From: Bradyrhizobium diversitatis
GTDB taxonomy: Bacteria > Pseudomonadota > Alphaproteobacteria > Rhizobiales > Xanthobacteraceae
Assembly: GCF_016031635.1 (NCBI RefSeq)
Contig: NZ_JACEGD010000027.1
Coordinates: 1 to 64,000 of the forward strand
Reading direction: 5' to 3'
Length of the DNA: 64,000 nt
Shown here: one piece after another, positions 24,427 to 32,428 of the stretch
Layout: every line of letters begins with the position of its first letter
How positions within the stretch are numbered: the stretch's first letter is position 1
Position numbers and translations under genes: made by a program
The notes under the pieces: model-generated
The model's input: only the letters and a program-made list of their open reading frames with translations
Told to the model about the DNA's origin: nothing
The model's database searches: none

Positions 24427-27072
24427 ATGATTCGCATGACCGAGCCGAGCAAGATCACGTCCCAGAATGTCCCCGACCACCAGCCCGCAGCCGGCGGCAT
24501 CGCCGCGCGTGCGCGCGCCTCGGTGGGCCCGAAATACCTCGCCGGGCTCAATCCGGAGCAGCGCGAGGCGGTGGAGACGCTGGACGGCCCGGTCCTGGTG
24601 CTGGCCGGCGCCGGCACCGGCAAGACCCGCGTCCTGACCACGCGCATAGCGCACATCCTGAGCCAGGGCCGCGCCCGCCCCGCCGAGATCCTGTCGGTGA
24701 CCTTCACCAACAAGGCCGCGCGCGAGATGAAGCACCGGCTCGGCCAGATGCTCGGCCATGCCGTCGAGGGCATGCCGTGGCTCGGCACCTTCCACTCCAT
24801 CGGCGGCCGCATCCTGCGTTTCCATGCCGAGCTGGCGCAGCTCAAGTCGAACTTCACCGTGCTCGACGTCGACGACCAGGTCCGGCTGCTCAAGCAGCTG
24901 CTGCAGGCCGAGAACATCGACGACAAGCGCTGGCCGGCGCGCATGCTGGCGGGCTTGATCGACGGCTGGAAGAACCGCGGCCTGATGCCCTCGCAGGTGC
25001 CCTCTGGCGAGGCCGCTGTCTTCGCCAACGGCAAAGGCGGCAAGCTCTATGCGAGCTATCAGGAGCGGCTGAAGATCCTGAACGCGGCCGATTTCGGCGA
25101 TCTCTTGCTGGAGAACATCCGGATCTTCCGCGAGCACCCGGATATCCTGCGGCAGTATCAGCAGCGCTTCAAATACATCCTGGTCGACGAGTACCAGGAC
25201 ACCAACGTCGCGCAATATCTATGGCTCCGGCTGCTGTCGCAGGCGCCCTCTTCTGCTTCCTTCGCCTCTCCCCGCGTGCGGGGAGAGGCCGACGCACGCA
25301 GCGCTGCGGGTGAGGGGGACTCTCCAAGCACCGCGCTCGTGGAGACTCCCCCTCATCCCGACCTTCTCAGCGCGAGCGAAGCTCGTCGCGCCCCCGCATC
25401 CGCCTTCGCCAAGGCTTCGGCGGACATGAGCGGGGAGAAGGAGAAAACCAAGAACATCTGCTGCGTCGGAGACGACGACCAGTCGATCTATGGCTGGCGC
25501 GGCGCCGAGGTCGACAACATCCTGCGCTTCGAGCACGATTTTCCCGGCGCCAAGGTGATCCGCCTCGAGCGCAACTATCGCTCGACCGGCCATATCCTCG
25601 CCGCCGCCTCGCATCTGATCGCGCACAATGAAGGCCGGCTCGGCAAGACGCTGCGCACCGAGGATCAGGACGGCGAGAAGGTCACGGTGACGGGCTCCTG
25701 GGATTCGGAAGAGGAAGCCCGCGGCATCGGCGAGGAGATCGAGCAGCTCCAGCGCCAGGGTGAGAAGCTCAACGAGATCGCGATCCTGGTGCGCGCCTCC
25801 TACCAGATGCGCGAGTTCGAAGACCGCTTCGTCACGCTCGGCCTGCCCTATCGCGTCATCGGCGGCCCGCGCTTCTACGAGCGCGCCGAGATCCGAGACG
25901 CGCTGGCATACTTGCGCGTCATCAATTCGCCGGCCGACGATCTCGCCTTCGAGCGCATCGTCAATACGCCGAAGCGTGGGCTTGGCGACGCCACCGTGCA
26001 GATGCTGCACGACCATGCCCGCAAGCGCCGCATTCCCCTGTTCGAGGCCGCGCGCGCGGTGGTCGAGACCGACGAGCTGAAGCCGAAGGCGCGCGGAAGC
26101 TTGCGCGACCTCGTCGCCCAGTTCGACCGCTGGCGCGCCCAGCGCGAGGTCACCGCGCATACCGATCTCGCCCAGATCGTGCTCGACGAGAGCGGCTATA
26201 CCGAGATGTGGCAGAAGGACCGCTCGGCGGACGCCGCGGGCCGGCTGGAGAACCTGAAAGAGCTGGTGCGCTCGATGGAGGAGTTCGAGAACCTGCAAGG
26301 GTTCCTGGAGCACATCTCGCTGGTGATGGACCGCGAGGGCGGCGCCGAGGACGACGCGGTGTCGCTGATGACGCTGCATTCTGCCAAGGGCCTCGAATTC
26401 GACAACGTATTCTTGCCGGGCTGGGAGGAAGGCCTGTTCCCGAGCCAGCGCACGCTGGACGAACAGGGCCGCGCCGGCCTCGAGGAGGAGCGCAGGCTCG
26501 GCCATGTCGGCCTCACCCGCGCGCGCCGCCGTGCAAAGATATACTTCGCGACCAACCGGCGGATCCACGGCACCTGGTCGACCACGATCCCGTCGCGCTT
26601 CCTCGACGAATTACCGGCGGCCAATGTCGAGATCACGGAATCCAAGGGCGGCTCTGGATGGGGCGGCACCGGCGGCTACGGCGCCTCGCGCTTCGACGAC
26701 ATGGAGGCGTTCGGCTCCAGCTATTCGACGCCGGGCTGGCAGCGCGCCCAGGCCAATCGCAACCGCGGCAGCGGCCGCAATGGCGGCGGCAGAAGCGGCT
26801 TCGAGGAAGAGACGTCCACGTTCTCGACCTCCTCGTCATCCGGCCCGGATTTCGGCAGCTTCTCCTCGCGCCGCCGCGGGCCTCTGACGATCGAGGGCGA
26901 GCTGGTCGCCAAGTCCACCGGCACGACCTCGGAGTTCTCGCTCGAAGACCGCGTCTTTCACCAGAAATTCGGCTACGGCCGCGTCACCAGGATCGACGGC
27001 AACAAGCTCACCATCACCTTCGACAAGGCCGGCGAGAAGAAGGTCGTGGACAGCTTTGTGCAGCGGGCGTGA
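24427..27072 (+). CDS. uvrD: PcrA/UvrD-type DNA helicase with a repeat-derived insertion
   Basis: About 881 residues of a superfamily 1A 3'-5' DNA helicase. Motif I is AGAGTGKT (about 60-67), Ia VTFTNKAA, II VDEYQDTN (about 253-260), III GDDDQSIYGWRG (about 348-359), IV RLERNYRS, V TLHSAKGLEF, VI EERRLGHVGLTRAR. The C-terminal tail is Gly/Ser-rich and ends in a Tudor-like segment (VFHQKFGYGRVTRIDG) that binds RNA polymerase in PcrA. Between motifs II and III about 67 residues are inserted that come from a palindromic repeat (25243-25443). The frame is kept and later motifs are intact. The start may be GTG 24418, ATG 24427 or ATG 24436. Role: DNA repair and clearing replication and transcription conflicts. 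Confidence 0.95.
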   Translation: MIRMTEPSKITSQNVPDHQPAAGGIAARARASVGPKYLAGLNPEQREAVETLDGPVLVLAGAGTGKTRVLTTRIAHILSQGRARPAEILSVTFTNKAAREMKHRLGQMLGHAVEGMPWLGTFHSIGGRILRFHAELAQLKSNFTVLDVDDQVRLLKQLLQAENIDDKRWPARMLAGLIDGWKNRGLMPSQVPSGEAAVFANGKGGKLYASYQERLKILNAADFGDLLLENIRIFREHPDILRQYQQRFKYILVDEYQDTNVAQYLWLRLLSQAPSSASFASPRVRGEADARSAAGEGDSPSTALVETPPHPDLLSASEARRAPASAFAKASADMSGEKEKTKNICCVGDDDQSIYGWRGAEVDNILRFEHDFPGAKVIRLERNYRSTGHILAAASHLIAHNEGRLGKTLRTEDQDGEKVTVTGSWDSEEEARGIGEEIEQLQRQGEKLNEIAILVRASYQMREFEDRFVTLGLPYRVIGGPRFYERAEIRDALAYLRVINSPADDLAFERIVNTPKRGLGDATVQMLHDHARKRRIPLFEAARAVVETDELKPKARGSLRDLVAQFDRWRAQREVTAHTDLAQIVLDESGYTEMWQKDRSADAAGRLENLKELVRSMEEFENLQGFLEHISLVMDREGGAEDDAVSLMTLHSAKGLEFDNVFLPGWEEGLFPSQRTLDEQGRAGLEEERRLGHVGLTRARRRAKIYFATNRRIHGTWSTTIPSRFLDELPAANVEITESKGGSGWGGTGGYGASRFDDMEAFGSSYSTPGWQRAQANRNRGSGRNGGGRSGFEEETSTFSTSSSSGPDFGSFSSRRRGPLTIEGELVAKSTGTTSEFSLEDRVFHQKFGYGRVTRIDGNKLTITFDKAGEKKVVDSFVQRA
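25243..25443. repeat. Palindromic repeat inserted in frame inside the helicase gene
   Basis: About 201 bases (67 codons) separate helicase motifs II and III, where homologs have only a short loop. The insert has an 11-base perfect stem (25265-25275 with 25278-25288, loop GT) and a 14-base stem with one mismatch (25312-25325 with 25341-25354). The encoded residues (SPRVRGEADARSAAGEG, PPHPDLLSASEARR, FAKASADM) are what the intergenic hairpin repeats of this genus give when translated. A related hairpin lies between genes at 36011-36032. The ends are set by where helicase similarity stops and resumes, so they are approximate. Confidence 0.85.
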
Positions 27073-27084
27073 ACAGCCTTCCGC

Positions 27085-27912
27085 TCAGCCGTTCAGGATG
27101 ATGGCGCCCTGATCGTAGATTTGCTGATCGACGTGCCCGGCGCCAGGCGCGATTTCGAGCTTCCAGCCCAGCGTTCCACTAAGACGCCCGGCTAACTCCT
27201 TGCAGTGTTCGAAATGCCAGAGACCACGCGCAAGACGGTGAGGCCCTTGGGCCATCGCCTCGTCCCAGCGCGGCAGATCTGGGGCGTCCGGATCGTTGTC
27301 GGCAGCGCCCAGCAGGATGACAAGCGGACGCGCCAGATACCTGCGCAGATGACCTTCGTCGAGGCCAATCCCTCCCATGCCGACCGGATAGTCCTTGGTG
27401 AGGTTCGGCAGCATGTAGCATCCGCAATTGGCGGCAACGGCGAGATCGACGGACGCGGCCTCGTTGAGCGCGAGATAGCGCAGGACAAACTGGGCACCCG
27501 CGGAGTTACCGAACAGGCCAAAGGTGTCCCGGCTCGACCCGATCGCATGTCGAACATGATGAAATAGCCGGTCGATCACCCCGAAATTCCAATGATCGCG
27601 CGGCAGAACCGTGTTGTCGGGCGGCGGCAGCCGCACGCCCCCGAAATTGTAGGCGTGGACACCCGGAAACTGATCCGGATCAAACTCCGGAACCAGCACG
27701 ATCTGCCCATTGCGTTCGGCCTGAGGTGCGAGCAGATCGCGAAACTCCTCGGCAGCGCGGTCGACGCCGTGCATCGCCACGATGATGCGCGTGTGCCGAT
27801 GGCTCGATCTGGCGCAGAACGAGGAGATCCGAATCGATCGTGGCGATGGGACCGCACCATCATCGTGAAACACGAACGAGCCGGCGCCTTCCGCCATAGT
27901 GAATTTGCTCAA
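27085..27912 (-). CDS. Alpha/beta hydrolase, esterase or PHB-depolymerase-like
   Basis: About 275 residues. The nucleophile elbow is FGNSAGAQF (Gly-x-Ser-x-Gly). An N-terminal RIIVAMHGVDRAAEEF gives the oxyanion region, and a C-terminal PGAGHVD gives the probable catalytic His. No signal peptide. The start is best placed at the TTG at 27912, because GGGGAGG lies seven bases before it; the ATG at 27897 has no such site, and the longer frame to 27966 has no support. It converges with the helicase gene at 12 bases. Its substrate is an unknown ester. Confidence 0.82.
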   Translation of the reverse strand: MSKFTMAEGAGSFVFHDDGAVPSPRSIRISSFCARSSHRHTRIIVAMHGVDRAAEEFRDLLAPQAERNGQIVLVPEFDPDQFPGVHAYNFGGVRLPPPDNTVLPRDHWNFGVIDRLFHHVRHAIGSSRDTFGLFGNSAGAQFVLRYLALNEAASVDLAVAANCGCYMLPNLTKDYPVGMGGIGLDEGHLRRYLARPLVILLGAADNDPDAPDLPRWDEAMAQGPHRLARGLWHFEHCKELAGRLSGTLGWKLEIAPGAGHVDQQIYDQGAIILNG

Positions 27913-27989
27913 TTGCCTGCCTCCCCGGATCAGGTATTCATTATCGACGCAAACCCAGCCGGACAACCTTCGAGGCCACCAATCCTGCC

Positions 27990-28274
27990 ATGGCTCAGTA
28001 CGTTGCCATCATCGAGGACGCCGATCCGGACTCTGTCAGCCTGTGGTTTCCCGACCTGCCCGGCTGCATTTCCGGCGGTGACGATCTCGAGGAGGCGCTG
28101 GAGAATGCGCCCGAAGCGCTCGCGTTCTTTGCGCAGGAGCTGACCGCGGACGGCCGCCAGCTGCCCCCGCCGCGGACGTTGGCCGAGCTCAAAGCCGATC
28201 CTGATTTTGCCGACGATCTCGGGAAACACACGGCTGTCCTGATCGAATGGCCGCCGCTCGATGCCTCGGAGTGA
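27990..28274 (+). CDS. HicB-like antitoxin-family protein, no HicA beside it
   Basis: A 94-residue protein with the HicB RNase H-like fold pattern: AQYVAIIEDADPDSVSLWFPDLPGC followed by SGGDDLEEALENAPEALAFF. The C-terminal 40 residues lack an obvious DNA-binding helix-turn-helix. A partner HicA (a basic protein of about 60 residues) is not seen on either side: upstream is a divergent hydrolase and downstream an envelope gene. It may be a solitary HicB-domain protein, common in alphaproteobacteria, rather than a working toxin-antitoxin system. Confidence 0.8.
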   Translation: MAQYVAIIEDADPDSVSLWFPDLPGCISGGDDLEEALENAPEALAFFAQELTADGRQLPPPRTLAELKADPDFADDLGKHTAVLIEWPPLDASE

Positions 28275-28362
28275 GGACTGTTCGCCGCACTCGCCGAACT
28301 CTCGACGGTTCTGGTCCGAACAGGCCTTGACCATCGCGAACTTCCCCGTATCAGATAAACCC

Positions 28363-28779
28363 ATGTTCCGGGGCTCCATCACATTGATCGTGCTTGCATT
28401 GGGGATGCCGTCGCTGGCGGCGGCGGAGACCATGAGCTTTGGCGATTCGATCGGAAAGCTGGCGGCGAGCTGCGGCGCGGAAATCGTCGCCAATTGCCGC
28501 GGCGTCAACCCGGATTCGAACCGGCTGAAGGAGTGCCTGTCGCGCAATCGCGACGTGCTGTCGCCGCAATGCACGAGCGACTATTTCGGCGTGTTCGACG
28601 CCATCCAGAAGCGCGTCGCCGCGCGTGTCACGGTGGCGAACGCCTGCCAGCGCGAGATCGTCAAGGTCTGCGGCGGCTCGACCAAGGAGACCAGCAAGTC
28701 GGTCCCCTGCCTGGTCTCGACGCCCAAGGGCATCAGCAACAACTGCCTGAAGGCCATCGACGACGCGGGGTATCGCTGA
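28363..28779 (+). CDS. Secreted cysteine-repeat protein
   Basis: A 138-residue protein with a signal peptide (MFRGSITLIVLALGMPSLAAA). The mature part holds two copies of the exact spacing C-x7-C-x12-C-x11-C, eight cysteines in all, so four disulfides in the periplasm are likely. The spacing fits the cysteine-rich (GLG1-type) repeat family known in bacterial and Golgi proteins. The ATG at 28363 is chosen because the signal peptide starts there. The stop overlaps the start of the OmpA-like gene (TGATG), so the two are probably coupled and may act together in the envelope. Confidence 0.85.
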   Translation: MFRGSITLIVLALGMPSLAAAETMSFGDSIGKLAASCGAEIVANCRGVNPDSNRLKECLSRNRDVLSPQCTSDYFGVFDAIQKRVAARVTVANACQREIVKVCGGSTKETSKSVPCLVSTPKGISNNCLKAIDDAGYR

Positions 28780-29444
28780 TGCGCGCGACGGGGCTCGCCA
28801 TCGCACGAACAGGCATCGCGCTGGGCTTCGTCCTGCTCGCGGGCACTGCCGGCGCGCAAACGGCAGCGCCGACCCGCGACGACATCGTCGGCAAGCTGAA
28901 CCATTTCGAAGAGGCCGCCGAGGTCGATCTGTCCGCGCTGAAGCAGCAGGTGATGGAGCGCGCCAAGACCAGGATCAAGAACGATCCGGGACCCGTGAAC
29001 CGGCCGCTGATCGCGCCCGACCTCGCCAAGCTGCCGGCCTTCAATGCGCAGATCCAGTTCGACACCGACACGCCGATCATCCAGCCATCGTCCTATCAGA
29101 CCGTCGGCCGGATCGCGGATGCGCTGGTGCACGCCTCGCTGCTGCCCTACACGTTCCTGATCGTCGGCCACGTCGAATCCAATTCGAAGACGCGCGAGGC
29201 CAACGCGATCCTGAGCCAGCGGCGGGCAGACGCGATCCGCGACGTGCTGGTGAACACGTTCAAGATCTCGACCAAGCGGCTGCATCCGATCGGCCTCGGC
29301 GAGGAGCAATTTCTCGACCGGGCGAAGCCGACCTCGGCCGTCAACGGGCAGCTGCAGATCCTGACCTATGCCAAGCTGCCGGAGGAGCCGCGTCCGGCTG
29401 CGGCCCCTGCGCCTGCGGCGAAAAAACCCGCCAAGAAGCGCTGA
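28779..29444 (+). CDS. OmpA-family envelope protein
   Basis: A 221-residue protein starting at the ATG that overlaps the previous stop. A signal peptide covers residues 1 to about 26 (ending GTAGAQT). Residues 90-200 form an OmpA-like peptidoglycan-binding domain: IQFDTDTPIIQPSSYQTVGR, then FLIVGHVESNSKTREANAIL and LSQRRADAIRDVLV. The C-terminus is Pro/Ala/Lys-rich (PAPAAKKPAKKR). There is no beta-barrel, so it is a periplasmic or anchored form that holds peptidoglycan. Coupled with the cysteine-repeat protein. Confidence 0.88.
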   Translation: MRATGLAIARTGIALGFVLLAGTAGAQTAAPTRDDIVGKLNHFEEAAEVDLSALKQQVMERAKTRIKNDPGPVNRPLIAPDLAKLPAFNAQIQFDTDTPIIQPSSYQTVGRIADALVHASLLPYTFLIVGHVESNSKTREANAILSQRRADAIRDVLVNTFKISTKRLHPIGLGEEQFLDRAKPTSAVNGQLQILTYAKLPEEPRPAAAPAPAAKKPAKKR

Positions 29445-29452
29445 GCGAATGC

Positions 29453-29473
29453 GGTTCCGCGGCGAGCGGAACC
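29453..29473 (+). terminator. Hairpin after the OmpA-like gene
   Basis: GGTTCCGC-GGCGA-GCGGAACC gives an 8-base perfect stem followed by CTTTG, nine bases after the stop. The T-run is poor. It could be a weak terminator or an intergenic repeat arm. Confidence 0.4.
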
Positions 29474-29598
29474 CTTTGAAGCGGCGCCGTTTTGCAGCCC
29501 GTCCCCGGGGCGCATCAGCACGGCTTGGCGCGACAAAAGCGCCGGTTTGTGCACCGCCGGGTCCGGTGCTATAGCCTCTGTTCGCCCTTCCTGACCCC

Positions 29599-30135
29599 GT
29601 GCAGCATGAGACCGAAATGGGTGGCTTTTTTCAGCGCCAACTTGCCGTTTACGTTGAGTACCATCGCGATCCCCGGAACACGGCGATGCATGTGGTCGGC
29701 ATTTTGTTGCTGTTCACCGGCGCCGTGCTGCCTCTGACTCTGGTCAAGCTTCCGCTGCTCGGTTTCAACGTCAGCCTGGCGGTGATCCTGGCCTTGCCGG
29801 TATTGGTCTATTGGCTGCTGCTCGACATGGCGCTCGGGCTCGGCATTCTGGCCGTCTCCGTCGTACTATTTTCGGTTGCGACGACGACCGCCGCGCAAGT
29901 CAGCACTGCGGCCATGTGGGCAATTTTCGCCACGCTGGTGGTGCTCGGCCTCGCCGCGCAGACCATCGGCCACAAGGTTTTCGAGGGCCGCGAGGCCTCC
30001 TTGTTCACTTTTCCTTCGCATCTTTTGCTTGGACCGATGTTCGTGATGGCAAAATTGTTCATTGCCTTGGGCTTCCGTCGCGACCTTGCCGCGATTCTGG
30101 CGCCTCTTCCGACCAATTCCCTTTCGACCCGATAA
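29599..30135 (+). CDS. Mpo1-like (DUF962/YGL010w) membrane protein
   Basis: A 178-residue integral membrane protein with about four spans. The N-terminal YVEYHRDPRNTAMHVVG and the later FPSHLLLGP carry the conserved histidines of the Mpo1 family. The yeast member is an iron-dependent dioxygenase that shortens 2-hydroxy fatty acids. Bradyrhizobia make hydroxylated lipid A fatty acids, so a lipid role is plausible but inferred. Starts at 29599 or 29617 are both possible; neither has a strong ribosome binding site. Confidence 0.82.
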   Translation: MQHETEMGGFFQRQLAVYVEYHRDPRNTAMHVVGILLLFTGAVLPLTLVKLPLLGFNVSLAVILALPVLVYWLLLDMALGLGILAVSVVLFSVATTTAAQVSTAAMWAIFATLVVLGLAAQTIGHKVFEGREASLFTFPSHLLLGPMFVMAKLFIALGFRRDLAAILAPLPTNSLSTR

Positions 30136-30163
30136 CTCCAAAAGCGAAACAGCAACCTTCTGC

Positions 30164-31195
30164 ATGGCTCTCGTCCTGGTTACCGGTGGCAGTGGCTTCA
30201 TCGGACATCATCTCGTCGAAGCGCTCCGCGCCCGCGGGCAGCGGGTCCGTGTTCTCGATGTCCGGGTGCCGGCCGCAGCGAATGCCGACGTTGAACATGT
30301 CCACGGCTCGGTGCTGGACGGCGCTGCGGTCGATGCTGCGATCGCCGGTGTCGATCAGGTCTATCACCTCGCCGGCCTGCCCGGCATGTGGGTCGCCAAC
30401 AAGCAGGACTTTCACGACGTGAATTGCCGCGGCACCGAGATCGTGCTCGCGGCTGCCATGAAGCGCGGTGTCTCGCGCTTCCTGCACTGCTCGACCGAAT
30501 CGATCCTGTTCCCCTATTCCGACCTCAAGGGCGTTCCCGCCGAAGAGGCGCTGCAACCGGCCAATGCGATGCCCGGCGCCTATACGAGGTCGAAGTCGCT
30601 CGCCGAGCACCATGCCGCAAAGGCGGCGGCCGCGGGCTTCCCGCTCGTGATCGGCACACCGACCATGCCGATCGGCGCTGCCGACCACAATCTGACGCCG
30701 CCGACCGCGATGCTGTGGTACTTCCTCCAGAAGAAGGTGCAGCCGCATCTCAACTTCCTGGTCAACCTGGTCGACGTCCGCGACGTCGCGATGGGCCTCG
30801 TGCTGACCATGGAACGCGGCCGCCTCGGCCAGCGCTACATTCTCGGCGGCGATTGCGTTCCGCTCGGTCGCATCCTGCGCATGATGTCGGCGATGAGCGG
30901 CCGCCGGCAGTTTCCGGTCGTCGTGCCCGGCAAGATCGCCGAGCTCTCCGCGATCATGCTCGAATTCATCGCCGATCACGTCACGCGCCGGCCGCCCAAC
31001 GGCACCGCCGAGGGCGTGCGCATCGCGCTCGCCGCGAGCGATCTTTCGATCGGCAAAGCCCGTAACGAGCTCGGCTATTCGCCGCGTCCGATCGAGCCGG
31101 TCTTGCGCGAAACCATCACCCATCTGCTCGCCCGCAACGGCCAGCAGCCCTCCGGCGCCATCGAGCATCACGCGCTCTCCTCGCGCGCGAGCTGA
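30164..31195 (+). CDS. NAD-dependent epimerase/dehydratase, extended SDR
   Basis: A 343-residue Rossmann enzyme. The cofactor loop is VTGGSGFIGHHL, and the active-site Tyr-x3-Lys is YTRSK, with the Ser at HCSTES. The C-terminal part is an extended-SDR substrate domain. It resembles HpnA-like (hopanoid-associated) sugar epimerases in outline, and bradyrhizobia make hopanoids, but no hpn genes are in the window, so I do not use that name. The start at 30164 gives the loop seven residues in, as usual. The next gene, a membrane methyltransferase, follows by 27 bases and may be co-transcribed. Confidence 0.88.
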   Translation: MALVLVTGGSGFIGHHLVEALRARGQRVRVLDVRVPAAANADVEHVHGSVLDGAAVDAAIAGVDQVYHLAGLPGMWVANKQDFHDVNCRGTEIVLAAAMKRGVSRFLHCSTESILFPYSDLKGVPAEEALQPANAMPGAYTRSKSLAEHHAAKAAAAGFPLVIGTPTMPIGAADHNLTPPTAMLWYFLQKKVQPHLNFLVNLVDVRDVAMGLVLTMERGRLGQRYILGGDCVPLGRILRMMSAMSGRRQFPVVVPGKIAELSAIMLEFIADHVTRRPPNGTAEGVRIALAASDLSIGKARNELGYSPRPIEPVLRETITHLLARNGQQPSGAIEHHALSSRAS

Positions 31196-31222
31196 TCGCT
31201 CCGCCCAACGCAAAGAACCTTC

Positions 31223-31849
31223 ATGTCCTTCGATTTCAGCAAGATTCTCTCTGTCGCCTGGGGTGGTTGGACCACGACTTGGCCGACCGAACTTCTGGCT
31301 CTGCTTTGGCTTGCCTTTCTCGCCAGCTGGGTCGGCGCCTCGTTCTGGCAGGGGCGGACCAAGAAGCAGGTCATGACGCGGGAGTCGCAGCGCTATCGGC
31401 TGCCGATTCTGGTCGGCGGCATCCTGTACACGCCGTGGGTTGCGGAGATCATGGGCTGGAAGCCGCTCTGGGTACTCGACAACACAGGCATCGCCGTCGC
31501 AGCGGTCCTCTCGGCCGCTGGCATTGCCTTCGCCTGGTGGGGCCGGCTGCATCTCGGGAAATTCTGGTCCAACACCATCACCCACAAGGAAGACCACCGC
31601 GTCATCGACACAGGTCCCTACGGCATCGTGCGCCACCCCATCTACACGGGGCTGATCTTCGGCATGCTGGTGACCGGCGTTGCGATCGGCTTGGTGACGA
31701 CGATCCTCGGCGCGATCCTGATCTCGCTCGGCATGTGGCAGAAGGGCCGGATGGAAGAGGTGTTCCTCTCCAAGGAGCTCGGCGAGGACGCCTACGGCGC
31801 CTATTGCCGCCGCGTTCCGATGATCATTCCGTTCCTGTCGCCGCGGTGA
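31223..31849 (+). CDS. Isoprenylcysteine/phospholipid-type membrane methyltransferase
   Basis: A 208-residue protein with about five spans. The C-terminal half has the ICMT/PEMT signature: TGPYGIVRHPIYTG, then EEVFLSKELGEDAYGAYCRRVPMIIP. These enzymes use S-adenosylmethionine to methylate membrane-bound substrates. Bacteria lack prenylcysteine proteins, so the true substrate is likely a lipid or isoprenoid acid (inference). It follows the epimerase closely and may act in the same lipid pathway. Confidence 0.88.
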   Translation: MSFDFSKILSVAWGGWTTTWPTELLALLWLAFLASWVGASFWQGRTKKQVMTRESQRYRLPILVGGILYTPWVAEIMGWKPLWVLDNTGIAVAAVLSAAGIAFAWWGRLHLGKFWSNTITHKEDHRVIDTGPYGIVRHPIYTGLIFGMLVTGVAIGLVTTILGAILISLGMWQKGRMEEVFLSKELGEDAYGAYCRRVPMIIPFLSPR

Positions 31850-31894
31850 GGCGGCTTCCACCTACTGCGTTCTCCGCGCAACGCTACTGCTGAT

Positions 31895-31989
31895 CCCGTC
31901 ATCCCCGCGCAACGGCAAAGCCGTTGTCGCTGGAGGTGCGAGGTTTGCGATGCGAATGTATCGCAAGCTGAGCCTCGAAGGATGACGGG
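31895..31989. repeat. Intergenic palindromic repeat (GTCATCC type)
   Basis: The outer ends CCCGTCATCC (31895-31904) and GGATGACGGG (31980-31989) are perfectly complementary. Inside, TTGCGAT and ATCGCAA form a second stem. The right arm contains GAGCCTCGAAGGATGA, which recurs at 33806-33821, so both belong to one family. It lies after the methyltransferase gene and may also act as its terminator. Confidence 0.8.
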
Positions 31990-32079
31990 GAGAGAGAACG
32001 CGCGGATCTCGCAAGGAACCGCCGCTCCCTGCGCCCGTTACCCTCTCGACAGCTGCTACCAGCCGCAGAGCATCGAGCC

Positions 32080-32289
32080 ATGTCGGACGCCTACGATTAT
32101 TTCCGCGCGCACGCGATTGCCGCGCTCCGCAAGGCGCGGGCGCTGCCGCCCGGGCGGACCAAGCAGAAGCAGCGCACGGTCGCGCGGGTGTATCATCTGT
32201 TGTCCAGGGAAGCCGCGCTGGCGCCGAACATCCAGCACCTGGGTGATTTTCGCGCGGCACGGCGGCTGGAGCGACAGATCGGCCGCTGA
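32080..32289 (+). CDS. Hypothetical basic protein, 69 residues
   Basis: The product, MSDAYDYFRAHAIAALRKAR and on to HLLSREAALAPNIQHLG, is Arg-rich and helical, without membrane spans. GAGCC lies just before the ATG. It resembles short conserved unknowns in bradyrhizobia by recall. No function is suggested by its neighbours. Confidence 0.6.
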   Translation: MSDAYDYFRAHAIAALRKARALPPGRTKQKQRTVARVYHLLSREAALAPNIQHLGDFRAARRLERQIGR

Positions 32290-32428
32290 TCTCCGGCGTA
32301 AACGCCACGCCCCTCCCATGCAAATTCGATCGGCTGCCATTCCATGGGAATAGGCCCGCGCGGCCCGCCGCACAGGTTGACGTCTGCCCCGCCAGCCAGT
32401 TGGATGCGCGCGCACACAGGGGCTTCTC

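Noticed and set aside
27990..28274. Complete HicAB toxin-antitoxin system
   Set aside because: No HicA-like small basic frame was found within several hundred bases on either strand.
30164..31195. Naming the SDR epimerase hpnA
   Set aside because: Only general extended-SDR motifs are visible, and no hopanoid genes lie beside it in the window.
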